DNA from: Chloroflexota bacterium
Lineage (GTDB): Bacteria > Chloroflexota > UBA6077 > FW602-bin22 > JAMCYS01
Assembly (NCBI GenBank): GCA_023473795.1
Contig: JAMCYS010000046.1
Location: 1 to 38,089, forward strand
Reading direction: 5' to 3'
DNA length: 38,089 nt
Shown one piece after another: positions 7,524 to 15,918 of the stretch. The notes under the pieces were generated by a model that had not been told where the DNA came from, made no database searches, and saw nothing but the letters and a program-made list of their open reading frames with translations. The translations under genes and the position numbers were made by a program. Every line of letters begins with the position of its first letter. Position 1 is the first letter of the stretch.

Positions 7524-9032
7524 GTGGGTAGGAAGCCGTTGCCCGGGCGACCGGCTATCGTTGGTTTGCTCGTTCTCGGCTCGCTCGTGCTCTCCAGTTG
7601 TGCTTCGTCTCCTGTCTCGGTCGTCGTTCCCCCCGTGGCATCCGCCAAGACACCCACCGCTACCATTAGCGTCGCGCCCGCAACCGCCACAGCCGAGCCT
7701 TCGACAATTTCGGCCGTGGCGGTTGCCACCGTTGCGCCGACTGCCGCCTCCGGGTCCTTCGACTCGTCGGCGGAGCCAACGACGGCGACTGACGTCGTCG
7801 AGGCCAGCCAGGTTGCGCCGGCCAATGCGGAGCGACGGGAGACTGTGCTGCACACCGTCGGCGGCGGGGAGACTCTAAGCACGATCGCCGAGAACTACGG
7901 CGTTTCACCGGAAACGATTGCCGCCGCCAACGGTCTGACCAACACGGACAAGCTCGCGGTCGGCCAGGAATTGCGGATTCTGCCGGTCTCTGGAGTCCTC
8001 CACAAGGTCCAGGCAGGCGACACCCTGGACGCGATAGCCGCGCTTTACGGAACCGACGTCATGGGCATCGTCGTCATGAACGGCCTGGACAATCCGGACT
8101 CACTCAAAGTGGGCCAGGAGCTGGTCGTGCCGGGTGGGACCCCGCCAACGCGGGCCCTACTGGCCTCGCGCGGCGGGCAGCGCTCGGGACCCTTGAAGCC
8201 GGGCACCTACGTCGTGCAGGAAGGCGAGAGTCTGGGCTCTATCGCCGACCGTTTTGACATTAGCGTAGAGACTTTGCTATGGGCGAATCAGGTCGATGAT
8301 CCCAATAGCATCCACGTTGGCGATGAGCTGGTGGTACTGCCCGTTTCCGGAGCCCTCTACACCGTGAAGAAAGGCGATAACATCAATACGATCGCCGAGG
8401 TGTCAGGTGTAAGCGCCGCCGAAATCCTGATGGCCAACGGCATCGACGATCCGCGGACTCTGCAGATCGGAGCCAAGCTCCTTCTGCCGGGCGGCAAGCC
8501 CATCCGCGACCCGGAGCCACCCAAGCCGACCCCCACGCCCAAGCCGGCTCCTAAGCCTGAGCCGCCGGCCGCGCCTGCCGCGGCGCCGGCTCAGGCCAAG
8601 CCAGAGGCGGCCCAGGCTAAGCCAGCGGCGACTCCGGCACCTGCGGCCCCGCCAGCGGCGCCGTTGGGTCAGACGACGATTGCGGTGGCCCAGGAGTACA
8701 TCGGGCACGCCTACGTCTGGGGCGGTATTGGGCCCAACAGCTTCGACTGTACTGGTTTCGTCTGGTACATCTTCAACAAGCGCCTGGGCATCTCGATGCC
8801 ACGCGATCTCTGGGGGCAGCTGGGCTCTGGCCAGCGAGTGGACCGGGCTAACGTTCAGGCCGGGGACCTGGTGTTCTTCCAGAACACTTACACTGCCGGC
8901 CTGTCGCACGTTGGCATCGCCCTGGACAACACCCGCTTCATCCACGCGGCCAGCGAGAGCTACGGCGTGATGGTTAGCCGCCTCAACGACGCCTACTGGT
9001 CCGCGCGCTGGTACGGCGCCACGCGACCTTAG
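7524..9032 (+). CDS. LysM-NlpC/P60 peptidoglycan hydrolase lipoprotein
   Basis: A 502-residue envelope protein. Its signal sequence ends in lipobox LSSC with Cys26 as the lipidation site. A Ser/Thr/Ala-rich linker follows. Four LysM repeats then bind peptidoglycan glycan, each with the GDT/GES-type start and a VGQEL- or VGDEL-like end (about 108-340). A long Pro/Ala/Lys linker leads to a C-terminal NlpC/P60 domain (about 390-500) with catalytic Cys409 (FDCTGF), His462 (SHVGI) and His474 (FIHAAS). It probably cleaves peptide stems of peptidoglycan. The GTG start is chosen because GGGAGG lies about 9 nt upstream; the frame is open from 7449, but that adds 25 charged residues before the signal peptide. 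Confidence 0.9.
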   Translation: MGRKPLPGRPAIVGLLVLGSLVLSSCASSPVSVVVPPVASAKTPTATISVAPATATAEPSTISAVAVATVAPTAASGSFDSSAEPTTATDVVEASQVAPANAERRETVLHTVGGGETLSTIAENYGVSPETIAAANGLTNTDKLAVGQELRILPVSGVLHKVQAGDTLDAIAALYGTDVMGIVVMNGLDNPDSLKVGQELVVPGGTPPTRALLASRGGQRSGPLKPGTYVVQEGESLGSIADRFDISVETLLWANQVDDPNSIHVGDELVVLPVSGALYTVKKGDNINTIAEVSGVSAAEILMANGIDDPRTLQIGAKLLLPGGKPIRDPEPPKPTPTPKPAPKPEPPAAPAAAPAQAKPEAAQAKPAATPAPAAPPAAPLGQTTIAVAQEYIGHAYVWGGIGPNSFDCTGFVWYIFNKRLGISMPRDLWGQLGSGQRVDRANVQAGDLVFFQNTYTAGLSHVGIALDNTRFIHAASESYGVMVSRLNDAYWSARWYGATRP

Positions 9033-9053
9033 CGATACCAGGAACTAGTTCAA

Positions 9054-9088
9054 AGCGCCGATGGGGGCCCATCGGCGCTCTCTGTTTC
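9054..9088. terminator. bidirectional terminator between convergent genes
   Basis: AGCGCCGATGGG (9054-9065) and its exact complement CCCATCGGCGCT (9068-9079) form a 12-bp palindrome, followed by CTCTGTTT on the plus strand. It lies in the 65-bp gap between the NlpC/P60 gene and the oppositely directed NFACT gene and can serve both. Confidence 0.8.
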
Positions 9089-9097
9089 CCGGCCGCT

Positions 9098-10822
9098 TCA
9101 CCTGGCCGGCGGCGCGTTAGGCTTCGCCTGCAGCGTTTTCTCGCCGCTGTAGATCGCCAGGCCAGGCGGGCCGCCCTTCACCTTCTTGACGTACCTCTGC
9201 AGCGTGTAATCCACCGGCACGGCTGTGGCCTGGCGGGAGGTACTGAAGTAAGCAGCATAGGCGGCCGCTTCACGCACGGTGCGCTCGGGGACCTGTTGGC
9301 CACGCGCTTTCACCAGCACATGCGCGCCCGGGACGCCGCGGGCGTGTAACCACAGGTCGCCACCGGACCCCATCTCGAAAGTGACCCGCTCGTTCTGCCG
9401 CGCGCTGCGGCCGATGAGGATCTCAAAGCCGTCGCTGGATACCACCGGACGGCCCAGAGGCAGGACGCGGTCCTTGGCTTTGCGCTTGCCGGGAAGGGCT
9501 TTCAGCAGCCCGGCCTGCGCCAGTTCCTGGCGCACTTCCTCCACCTCGGCGGGGGAAGACGCGAGGTCCAGGTCGTTCAGCACCTGGTCGAGAAAAGACA
9601 GCTCCGCCTCAGCCCTCTCGATCAACGGCGGCACCTCCTGCAGGCCGCTCTTCGCCCGCTGGTAGTCATGGAAGAGCCGTTGGGCGTTCTCTACAGGGGT
9701 CAGGGCAGAGTCAAGGTGCGCAACCTCCCCGGCTAGCTCGGCAGTGGCGCTGCCTGGAGCAACCTGGCTGCCGTAGGCCAGCAAGAGCTCCCCCTGGTGG
9801 CGCAGCCGCTCAATCTCCTCCTGGCGCGGCAGCGACTCCGCGAGGGCAACGCGGCGCCGCCGCGTTCTGTCAACTAGCAGCCGGATCGTGCCCCGCAGCG
9901 CTACCTTGCCGGTTTCGCCGGCGCGGGCAGGTGCCGGCACCGACGCCCGAGGCTGGGCGTAGAACTCGTCCAACGCCTCGCTGATTGACCCCACTTCCCG
10001 CCGCCCTGGGAACTGGCGCAGCTCGTAGGCAGCATACGCCGCTACCGCCCCATCGCTGAGCCCCAGGCAAGGTCGCCAGTTGCCGGCGACGACATCCTTA
10101 ACCAGAGCCAGGGTCTCCGTTTCCAGGTGCTCCAGGTCGGTCTCCGCCAGTCTCGCGTCCGCGTTCCCTGATGCTCGGTATGCCAGCTCGCGACCCACAA
10201 GGGGACTGAAGCCGGCGAGTGCCCCGACGAGCGCCTGCGACACAGGCGTCTCTGGCGTCGCCGCTGCCAGGAGACGGCGCAGATCGCCGGGCTGCAAAGA
10301 GTCTGGCCGGGCCTTGCTCTGCGGGGGCGGCGCCACGTATTCCTGTTGCGGCAATACCGTACGATAGCGATTGATCTCAGGCTTGACGCGTTTGATGGCG
10401 TCCAGCACTCTGCCCTCGGCGTTGACCAGCACGATGTTGCTGTAGCGCCCGATTACTTCTATAATGACTCTGCTGGCGACGGGGTGCCCCTCATCGTCAC
10501 GTTTGGCAAAGACCAGCGACAGAACCCGCTCCCAGGCAGGTTGCTCGACCTCCGTCAACCGGGCATCGCGCACGTACTTGCGGAGGAGCAGCAACAGCGG
10601 TGAGACATCCTCCGAGACCCGGGCGAGCTTCTCGCGGGCAAGATGCACGTGGGCTTGCTGGGGGTGGGCACTGGCCAGCAGCCAACGTTTGGGGCCGCCC
10701 GCGTAGATTTCGAACGCCACGGCTAAGTCGGCGGGATGGATGACTCGCTCGACCCGTCCACCAAGAAGGCTCGACCCGATTTCGTCGCGCACGGCAGCGA
10801 GAGTAAGGGCGTCAAAGTACAC
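9098..10822 (-). CDS. NFACT family protein, RqcH-like ribosome quality control factor
   Basis: A 574-residue protein. NFACT-N (about 1-180) has FDALTL at the start and the GRYSNIVL segment. Long charged helices follow (about 280-420, coiled-coil region). NFACT-R is C-terminal (about 430-560: GFEILIGRSARQNE, GDLWLHARGVPGAHV). Family members such as B. subtilis RqcH bind obstructed 50S subunits and add C-terminal alanine tails; some were earlier called fibronectin-binding proteins. The Asp-Arg pair needed in RqcH (Asp97-Arg98) reads Glu-Arg here (AWERV, near residues 97-98). The second GTG (10822) is chosen because GGAGGT lies 8 nt before it; a GTG two codons earlier is too close. An extended -10 TGC-TATACT lies at 10842-10847. 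Confidence 0.88.
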   Translation of the reverse strand: MYFDALTLAAVRDEIGSSLLGGRVERVIHPADLAVAFEIYAGGPKRWLLASAHPQQAHVHLAREKLARVSEDVSPLLLLLRKYVRDARLTEVEQPAWERVLSLVFAKRDDEGHPVASRVIIEVIGRYSNIVLVNAEGRVLDAIKRVKPEINRYRTVLPQQEYVAPPPQSKARPDSLQPGDLRRLLAAATPETPVSQALVGALAGFSPLVGRELAYRASGNADARLAETDLEHLETETLALVKDVVAGNWRPCLGLSDGAVAAYAAYELRQFPGRREVGSISEALDEFYAQPRASVPAPARAGETGKVALRGTIRLLVDRTRRRRVALAESLPRQEEIERLRHQGELLLAYGSQVAPGSATAELAGEVAHLDSALTPVENAQRLFHDYQRAKSGLQEVPPLIERAEAELSFLDQVLNDLDLASSPAEVEEVRQELAQAGLLKALPGKRKAKDRVLPLGRPVVSSDGFEILIGRSARQNERVTFEMGSGGDLWLHARGVPGAHVLVKARGQQVPERTVREAAAYAAYFSTSRQATAVPVDYTLQRYVKKVKGGPPGLAIYSGEKTLQAKPNAPPAR

Positions 10823-10891
10823 TAACACTTACCTCCGTGCCAGTATAGCACGCGGGACGCGCGTTTCTGGCCGCCATTAGGGGTTACTGAC

Positions 10892-11155
10892 TTGACCGTC
10901 GAACTGGTGCACATTGGTTTTGGCAATATCGTCGCGCTGAACCGTGCCCTGGCAATAATGAGCCCGGATTCGGCGCCCATTAAGCGCATCATCCAGGAAG
11001 CCCGCGAGAAGAACTCCCTTATCGACCTCACCTACGGCCGCAAGACTAAATCCGTCATCGTGTTAGACAGCGGACACCTGGTCTTGGCTGCGCTGCAGCC
11101 AGAGACCATCGCCGCCCGCTTTGGCACTCGGCAGGAGCAGCCGGCCAATGAGTGA
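10892..11155 (+). CDS. remA: RemA family regulator (DUF370)
   Basis: An 87-residue protein closely following the RemA/DUF370 pattern: VHIGFGNIV near the start, then [13 protein letters not shown] and LIDLTYGR, and a C-terminal [11 protein letters not shown]. In B. subtilis RemA is a DNA-binding oligomer that activates extracellular matrix and osmoprotection genes; in many other phyla it sits before gmk and its targets are unknown. It starts with TTG, with TAGGGG about 9 nt upstream. Its last 8 bp overlap gmk, indicating translational coupling. Confidence 0.88.
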   Translation: MTVELVHIGFGNIVALNRALAIMSPDSAPIKRIIQEAREKNSLIDLTYGRKTKSVIVLDSGHLVLAALQPETIAARFGTRQEQPANE

Positions 11156-11753
11156 AAAGGGGCGTAGCTCCCTCCTGATTGTCCTTTCCGGGCCCTCGGG
11201 CGTCGGCAAGGACGCGGTCATCCAGCGTCTCAAAGCCAGTGCTTTCCCCCTCCACTACACCGTGACAGTCACGACTCGCCCCAGACGCCCCAACGAGGTC
11301 CACGGCGTGGATTACTTTTTCACGGGCGAGGCCGATTTCGACGCTATGTTGGCGCGCGACGAGCTGCTTGAGTCAGCCTTGGTGCACGGTCACAAATACG
11401 GCACTCCCCGGCAGCAGGTGCGTGAGGCCCTCGCGGCACACAAGGACGTTCTGCTGAAGATCGACGTGCAGGGAGCGACTCAGGTGCGCCACAAGGTGCC
11501 GGAGGCCGTGTCGATCTTCTTGGCGCCGGCCAATCTTGACGAACTGGTCCGCCGCTTGCGCTCTCGCGGCAGCGAGTCCGCGGCCGAACTGGCGTTGCGC
11601 CTGCACAACGCGGAAGGCGAGCTGGAGGACCTGCCCAACTACGACTACGTTGTCTTGAACGAACAGGACCGGCTGCAAGAGACCGTCGACCAGGTGAAGG
11701 CCATCATCACCGCGGAACACTGCCGGGTCAGGCAGCGGCGCATCGTCGTCTAG
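11148..11753 (+). CDS. gmk: guanylate kinase
   Basis: A 201-residue enzyme converting GMP and ATP to GDP and ADP. The P-loop is GPSGVGKDA (14-22), with Asp where Ser, Thr or Gly usually follows the lysine. [17 protein letters not shown] is the GMP-binding signature, followed by the [12 protein letters not shown] core. Length is typical. The ATG inside the end of remA is preferred over the upstream open frame (from 11121) because GGAG precedes it by about 11 nt and the conserved fold begins just after it. It is part of the remA-gmk-priA-def run. Confidence 0.95.
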   Translation: MSEKGRSSLLIVLSGPSGVGKDAVIQRLKASAFPLHYTVTVTTRPRRPNEVHGVDYFFTGEADFDAMLARDELLESALVHGHKYGTPRQQVREALAAHKDVLLKIDVQGATQVRHKVPEAVSIFLAPANLDELVRRLRSRGSESAAELALRLHNAEGELEDLPNYDYVVLNEQDRLQETVDQVKAIITAEHCRVRQRRIVV

Positions 11754-11761
11754 GCGCGCCG

Positions 11762-14218
11762 ATGCGTTTTGCGGAAGTGGCGGTTACCTGCCGAACCGGC
11801 AAGGGCAGTGGGACGTTCACCTATTCCATTCCCGATGACTTGGACCCACAAGCAGGCGACCTCGTGTGGGTTCCCTTCGGCCGGCGCCAGGTGCAGGGCG
11901 TGGTGTTCCAGGTCGGCGACGTGCCACCTCCGTTCGCCACCAAGACCGTCGTCTCGGTGACGGAGCGCGCAGTGTTCCTCCCCGCGCAGATTGCGCTGGC
12001 GCGCTGGCTGGCGGACAACTACTGCTGTCCTCTGAGCACCGTCGTGAGCCAGATGCTGCCCGCCGAGATTCGCCAGGCCGCGACGCCCGTGTACTCGCTG
12101 TCCGGCAAGGCGGCGGCGGAGCCAGTGGCGCCGTTGACGCTGGCGCTGTTGCACGCCCTAGCGGCGGGGAGCCAAGGGGCAGCCGAGCTGCGCAAGGTGA
12201 CCCCGGGCCCCGCGGGAAGGGCAGCGCTCCGCCGGCTGGTTGAGCAGGGCGTTGTCGGGGAGACCTGGGTGGCAGCCCCAGCCAAGGGACACGAGAAGCG
12301 GGAGCGGACGGTGCGCCTAGCATTGCCCCCTGGGGCGGTGCCCGCCGCCCTTTCTTCGCTCCACCGCTCCCCGGCCCAGGCCGCCGCCTTACGCTGGCTG
12401 GCCGGCGTGTCCGCCGACGGCTCGGAGGTATCGCTAACCGGCGCCTGTGCTGGCAGCGGCACGGCCCCCACGGCTTTCAGCGGCCTACACAGCCACGGCT
12501 ACGTCGAGGTCGGCTGGCGTGCCGTCAGGCGCAGTCCGCTGGCCGGCACGGAGTACCCGCCGATGCCCTTACCGACGCTTACCACCGATCAAGCGGCAGT
12601 CTTTGCGCGCTTGGCCGAGGCGCTCCGTTCCGGGAAAGCCGAAGCCTTCCTCTTGCACGGGGTCACAGGCAGCGGCAAAGGCGAGGTCTACCTACACGCG
12701 CTGGCGGAGACTATCAGGTTGGGCCGCACGGCGCTGGTCTTGGTGCCGGAAATCGCGCTCACCCCGCAGACTATCAGGCGTTTTGTCGCTCGTTTTGCCG
12801 GCAGGGTTGCCGTCTTGCATAGCCGCCTGTCGACGGGCGAGCACTACGACGAATGGCAACGGGCCCGCCACGGCAAGGTCGACGTCATCATCGGCTCGCG
12901 CTCGGCCCTCTTCGCGCCGCTCCCCAATCTGGGCCTCATCGTGGTCGACGAGGAACACGAGTGGGCATACAAGCAGACGGAGAAGGACCCGCGCTATCAC
13001 GCGCGGGACGCTGCTCTCGCCCTGGCTCGCCAGCTAGGGGCAGTAGCGGTGCTCGGCAGCGCCACCCCCGATGTCTGTACCTACTATCGCGCCGTAGCAA
13101 CGGGCGACCTCAGACTGCTGGAGTTGCGCCAGCGCGTGCAGGCCTCTGGCGCCAGGGCTGCCGCAGTTCCCTCGCCAGTCCCCGGGTCCGTGCCCTTACC
13201 GAAGGTGCAAGTGGTGGACATGCGTACTCGGCGGCGGACGCTTCGGGGCCTGTTCAGTCTGCCGCTGGCCAGGGGAATCGTCGCCGCTCTGCGAACGGGC
13301 AGTCAGGTCATTCTTTACGTCAACCGCCGCGGGACGTCTACCCTCGTCGCCTGCCGGACATGCGGCTGGGTAGCCCGCTGCCGGCGTTGTGACTTGCCCC
13401 TCGTTTACCACGCCGACCGCGGGCAGCTGCTCTGCCACCAGTGCAATCGCGTCTATCCCGTGCCGGTGATCTGCCCGGAGTGCTGGAACCGTAACCTCGA
13501 CTACCAGGGTACCGGCACCCAGCGAGTGGAAACGGAGACCAGACACCTGTTTCCCAAGGCGAGGGTAGTACGCTGGGACAGCGACAGCACCCGTGGCAAA
13601 GGCGCGCACCAGCGCATCCTGGAGCGCTTTCTCCGCCACGAGGCGGATATCCTGGTTGGCACGCAGATGGTGGCCAAGGGCCTTGATCTGCCGGAAGTCG
13701 CTCTGGTCGGGGTCGTGGCGGCAGACACCACGCTCCATCTACCCGACTTCCGCGCCGCCGAGCGCACCTTCCAACTGCTGACGCAAGTGAGCGGTCGTGC
13801 CGGCCGGGGGCTTCGTGCCGGCAAAGTAGTGGTGCAAACGCTGAGCCCTGAACACTACTGCTTGCGCGCCGCCACCGCGCACGACTATGCTTCTTTCTAT
13901 ACCGAGGAGTTGCGTTTTCGGCTGGCGCATCGCTACCCGCCGTTTGCCAGGCTCGCCAAGCTGGTGTACGCCACCAGCAACGAAGCGCACTGCCGGCGGG
14001 AAGCGGAGCGGGTAGCAGCGTTCTTGCGAGCCGAAATCGAGCGCAAGGGTCTGCCAGACCTGGAAGTGCTTGGGCCAGCGCCATCTTTTCGGCGGCGCCT
14101 GCGGGGGCGCTTTCGTTGGCAGATACTGGTTAGGGGCGACGATCCCCGCATCGTCCTAGCCGGCCTACCGCTGCGACTTGGCTGGGCGCTAGACATAGAT
14201 CCTGTAAGCATTCTGTGA
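11762..14218 (+). CDS. priA: primosomal protein N' (PriA) with altered Walker A
   Basis: An 818-residue 3'-5' superfamily 2 helicase that restarts stalled replication forks. Seen in order: the N-terminal DNA-binding domain (1-105), a winged-helix linker, and Walker A GVTGSGKGE (Lys306, Gly307). Next come Walker B DEEH (396-399), GSATPD, the NRRG motif, and a zinc-binding insert with eight Cys (531, 534, 540, 543, 558, 561, 571, 574). The GTQMVAKG and QVSGRAGR helicase motifs follow. The residue after the Walker lysine is normally Thr and contacts Mg2+; here the codon is GGC (Gly). All other motifs are intact, so the gene is not decayed. It starts 8 bp after gmk; def follows by 12 bp. Confidence 0.94.
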   Translation: MRFAEVAVTCRTGKGSGTFTYSIPDDLDPQAGDLVWVPFGRRQVQGVVFQVGDVPPPFATKTVVSVTERAVFLPAQIALARWLADNYCCPLSTVVSQMLPAEIRQAATPVYSLSGKAAAEPVAPLTLALLHALAAGSQGAAELRKVTPGPAGRAALRRLVEQGVVGETWVAAPAKGHEKRERTVRLALPPGAVPAALSSLHRSPAQAAALRWLAGVSADGSEVSLTGACAGSGTAPTAFSGLHSHGYVEVGWRAVRRSPLAGTEYPPMPLPTLTTDQAAVFARLAEALRSGKAEAFLLHGVTGSGKGEVYLHALAETIRLGRTALVLVPEIALTPQTIRRFVARFAGRVAVLHSRLSTGEHYDEWQRARHGKVDVIIGSRSALFAPLPNLGLIVVDEEHEWAYKQTEKDPRYHARDAALALARQLGAVAVLGSATPDVCTYYRAVATGDLRLLELRQRVQASGARAAAVPSPVPGSVPLPKVQVVDMRTRRRTLRGLFSLPLARGIVAALRTGSQVILYVNRRGTSTLVACRTCGWVARCRRCDLPLVYHADRGQLLCHQCNRVYPVPVICPECWNRNLDYQGTGTQRVETETRHLFPKARVVRWDSDSTRGKGAHQRILERFLRHEADILVGTQMVAKGLDLPEVALVGVVAADTTLHLPDFRAAERTFQLLTQVSGRAGRGLRAGKVVVQTLSPEHYCLRAATAHDYASFYTEELRFRLAHRYPPFARLAKLVYATSNEAHCRREAERVAAFLRAEIERKGLPDLEVLGPAPSFRRRLRGRFRWQILVRGDDPRIVLAGLPLRLGWALDIDPVSIL

Positions 14219-14230
14219 GAGGTTCCGCTG

Positions 14231-14764
14231 ATGGCCATACTGAACGTACTCAAGGCCGAGCATCCAACCCTGAGGGCCAAGGCTAAGCGCGTAGCGCGCG
14301 TGGACGCGTCGCTAGAGAGACTGATCGACGACATGGTGGAGACTATGCACGCCACCAACGGCGTCGGGCTGGCGGCACCGCAAGTCGGCGTGCCGCTGCG
14401 CCTCGCGGTGATCCAGGTGCCCGCCGACTACGAAGAACCACACGCCGGGGAACTGTTCGTCCTCATCAACCCTGAAATCGTCAAGACCACCGAACCGCAG
14501 GACATCGACGAGGGCTGCCTCTCGTTGCCAGGCTACGCTGGCACCATCCAAAGGGCCGCGAAGGTAACGGTGAAGGCGCGTGATCGCAACATGAAGGAAT
14601 ACCGATTGAGGGCCGAGGGTACTCTCGCCCAGGCCGTTCAGCACGAGCTCGACCACCTCAACGGCGTGCTGTTTTACGACCATTTGGCGGGCCCGGAGCT
14701 CCTACGACGTACCCAACCCGCTGCCAGCCAGGCAACGGAGCCGACTGGGGACGAGCCGGCGTAA
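14231..14764 (+). CDS. def: peptide deformylase
   Basis: A 177-residue metalloenzyme removing the formyl group from nascent N-terminal methionine. All three family motifs are present: GVGLAAPQVG (44-53, Gln51), EGCLSLPG (94-101, metal ligand Cys96) and QHELDH (137-142, metal ligands His138 and His142, catalytic Glu139). A short Ala/Pro/Glu tail is extra. It lies 12 bp after priA. A methionyl-tRNA formyltransferase gene, the usual next neighbour, is absent; the lysW promoter follows directly. Confidence 0.96.
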   Translation: MAILNVLKAEHPTLRAKAKRVARVDASLERLIDDMVETMHATNGVGLAAPQVGVPLRLAVIQVPADYEEPHAGELFVLINPEIVKTTEPQDIDEGCLSLPGYAGTIQRAAKVTVKARDRNMKEYRLRAEGTLAQAVQHELDHLNGVLFYDHLAGPELLRRTQPAASQATEPTGDEPA

Positions 14765-14785
14765 CACAAGGCCCAGCAAAAGTGA

Positions 14786-14791
14786 TATACT
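14786..14791 (+). promoter_or_regulatory. -10 box of the lysW operon promoter
   Basis: TATACT lies 26 bp before the lysW ATG, just past the def stop codon. No convincing -35 box is visible at 16-18 nt (closest TAACAC/AACACA), so the promoter may be activator-dependent or weak. The ribosome binding site GAGGAGG is at 14804-14810. Confidence 0.45.
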
Positions 14792-14817
14792 GCCCCCACC
14801 ACTGAGGAGGTTAGAGC

Positions 14818-14979
14818 ATGGCGGTCTGCCCGGAATGCGAGGCTGAAATCGAGCTGAAGGAAGCGATCAAGGGTGAGATCGTGCAATGCCCGGATTGCGG
14901 CGTAGAGCTCGAGGTGGTCAGCGTCAACCCGGTTGAATTGGCACCTGCCCCTGAGGAAGAAGAGGACTGGGGCGAGTAA
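14818..14979 (+). CDS. lysW: LysW amino-group carrier protein
   Basis: A 53-residue protein. Two CPxC pairs (Cys4/Cys7 and Cys24/Cys27) form a zinc-ribbon fold, followed by an acidic tail ending EEDWGE, the LysW signature. The gamma-carboxyl of the C-terminal Glu53 is the attachment site: LysX joins it to the amino group of alpha-aminoadipate (or glutamate), and LysZ, LysY, LysJ and LysK act on the bound substrate. An ideal GAGGAGG lies 7 nt upstream. It heads the lysWXYZJK operon. A hairpin between it and lysX may limit read-through so the carrier is made in excess. Confidence 0.94.
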   Translation: MAVCPECEAEIELKEAIKGEIVQCPDCGVELEVVSVNPVELAPAPEEEEDWGE

Positions 14980-15005
14980 ATACCGTTTCGTCTAGCGCGG
15001 CGACG

Positions 15006-15040
15006 ATGCCCTGTCTGGACTCACCGGCGGGGCATTATTT
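15006..15040 (+). terminator. attenuator-like hairpin between lysW and lysX
   Basis: ATGCCC (15006-15011) pairs with GGGCAT (15030-15035) across an 18-nt loop and is followed by TATTT. It lies in the 96-bp gap between the carrier gene and the rest of the pathway. The stem is short, so partial termination or RNA processing is more likely than a full stop. Confidence 0.45.
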
Positions 15041-15075
15041 CATGCGCACGAACGCCGTGTAAGGGGTAGCTCTGA

Positions 15076-15918
15076 ATGCGAATAGGTGTGCTTGTCTCCC
15101 GCGTGCGGGCCGAGGAAAAGCTCCTCTTTGAGGAGATGGAGCGCCGCGGGCTGGACTTTGATCTGATAGACGACCGTGAAATTATCTTCGACCTACAGCA
15201 GAAACCGCTCGCTCAATACGACCTCATCCTCGAGCGGTGCATCAACCACTCCCGCGCCCTCTACGCCCTCAAGGTGCTGGAGGAGTGGGGCATCAAGTGC
15301 GTGAATAGATACAAAGTGGCCGACAACTGCGGCAACAAGCTGTTGACGACAATGCGGCTCATCGCGGAGGGTCTCCCCACGCCGCAAAACAAGCTCGCCT
15401 TCACTCCCGAGTCCGCGCTGCGGGCCATAGAGGAAATGGGATACCCGGTGGTACTCAAGCCAGCTGTCGGCTCCTGGGGCAGACTGCTGTCGAAGGTCAA
15501 CGATCGCGAGGCGGCGGAGGCCATTCTGGAGCACAAGGAGACGCTCGGCTCCTACCACCACTCAATCTTCTATATCCAGGAGTTCGTCAAGAAGCCCGGG
15601 CGCGACATCCGTAGCTTCGTGGTAGGCGACGAGACTATCTGCGCCATCTACCGCTACTCGGAGCACTGGATCACCAACACCGCCCGCGGCGGCAGGGCTG
15701 ACAACTGCCCCATCACCCCTGAGATCAATGACCTATCGCTGCGTGCGGCCAAGGCCGTCGGCGGGGGCGTCGTCGCGGTCGACCTGCTGGAGAGCGAGCG
15801 CGGCATGCTGGTTAACGAGGTCAACTACACTATGGAGTTCCGCAACTCCATCGCTCCCACCGGGATCAACATCCCGGCGAAGGTCGTCGACTATCTAATC
15901 AAGGAGGCTCAGAGTTGA
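15076..15918 (+). CDS. lysX: LysX: ATP-grasp ligase attaching substrate to LysW
   Basis: A 280-residue RimK-type ATP-grasp enzyme that ligates the alpha-amino group of alpha-aminoadipate (lysine route) or glutamate (ornithine route) to the C-terminal Glu of LysW. Visible parts are the N-terminal pre-ATP-grasp Rossmann segment, [15 protein letters not shown] (ATP-binding lysine region), [19 protein letters not shown], and a C-terminal [13 protein letters not shown] stretch resembling Thermus LysX, where metal and substrate are bound. Which amino acid is used cannot be settled by eye. ATG start with AAGGGG upstream; the stop overlaps the TTG start of lysY (TTGA). Confidence 0.92.
   Translation: MRIGVLVSRVRAEEKLLFEEMERRGLDFDLIDDREIIFDLQQKPLAQYDLILERCINHSRALYALKVLEEWGIKCVNRYKVADNCGNKLLTTMRLIAEGLPTPQNKLAFTPESALRAIEEMGYPVVLKPAVGSWGRLLSKVNDREAAEAILEHKETLGSYHHSIFYIQEFVKKPGRDIRSFVVGDETICAIYRYSEHWITNTARGGRADNCPITPEINDLSLRAAKAVGGGVVAVDLLESERGMLVNEVNYTMEFRNSIAPTGINIPAKVVDYLIKEAQS

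Noticed and set aside
11148-11753. Guanylate kinase P-loop GKDA as a sign of inactivity
   Set aside because: All other GMP-binding and core motifs are intact, and I have the impression, not checked here, that variation after the P-loop lysine is tolerated in this family; too weak for a finding.
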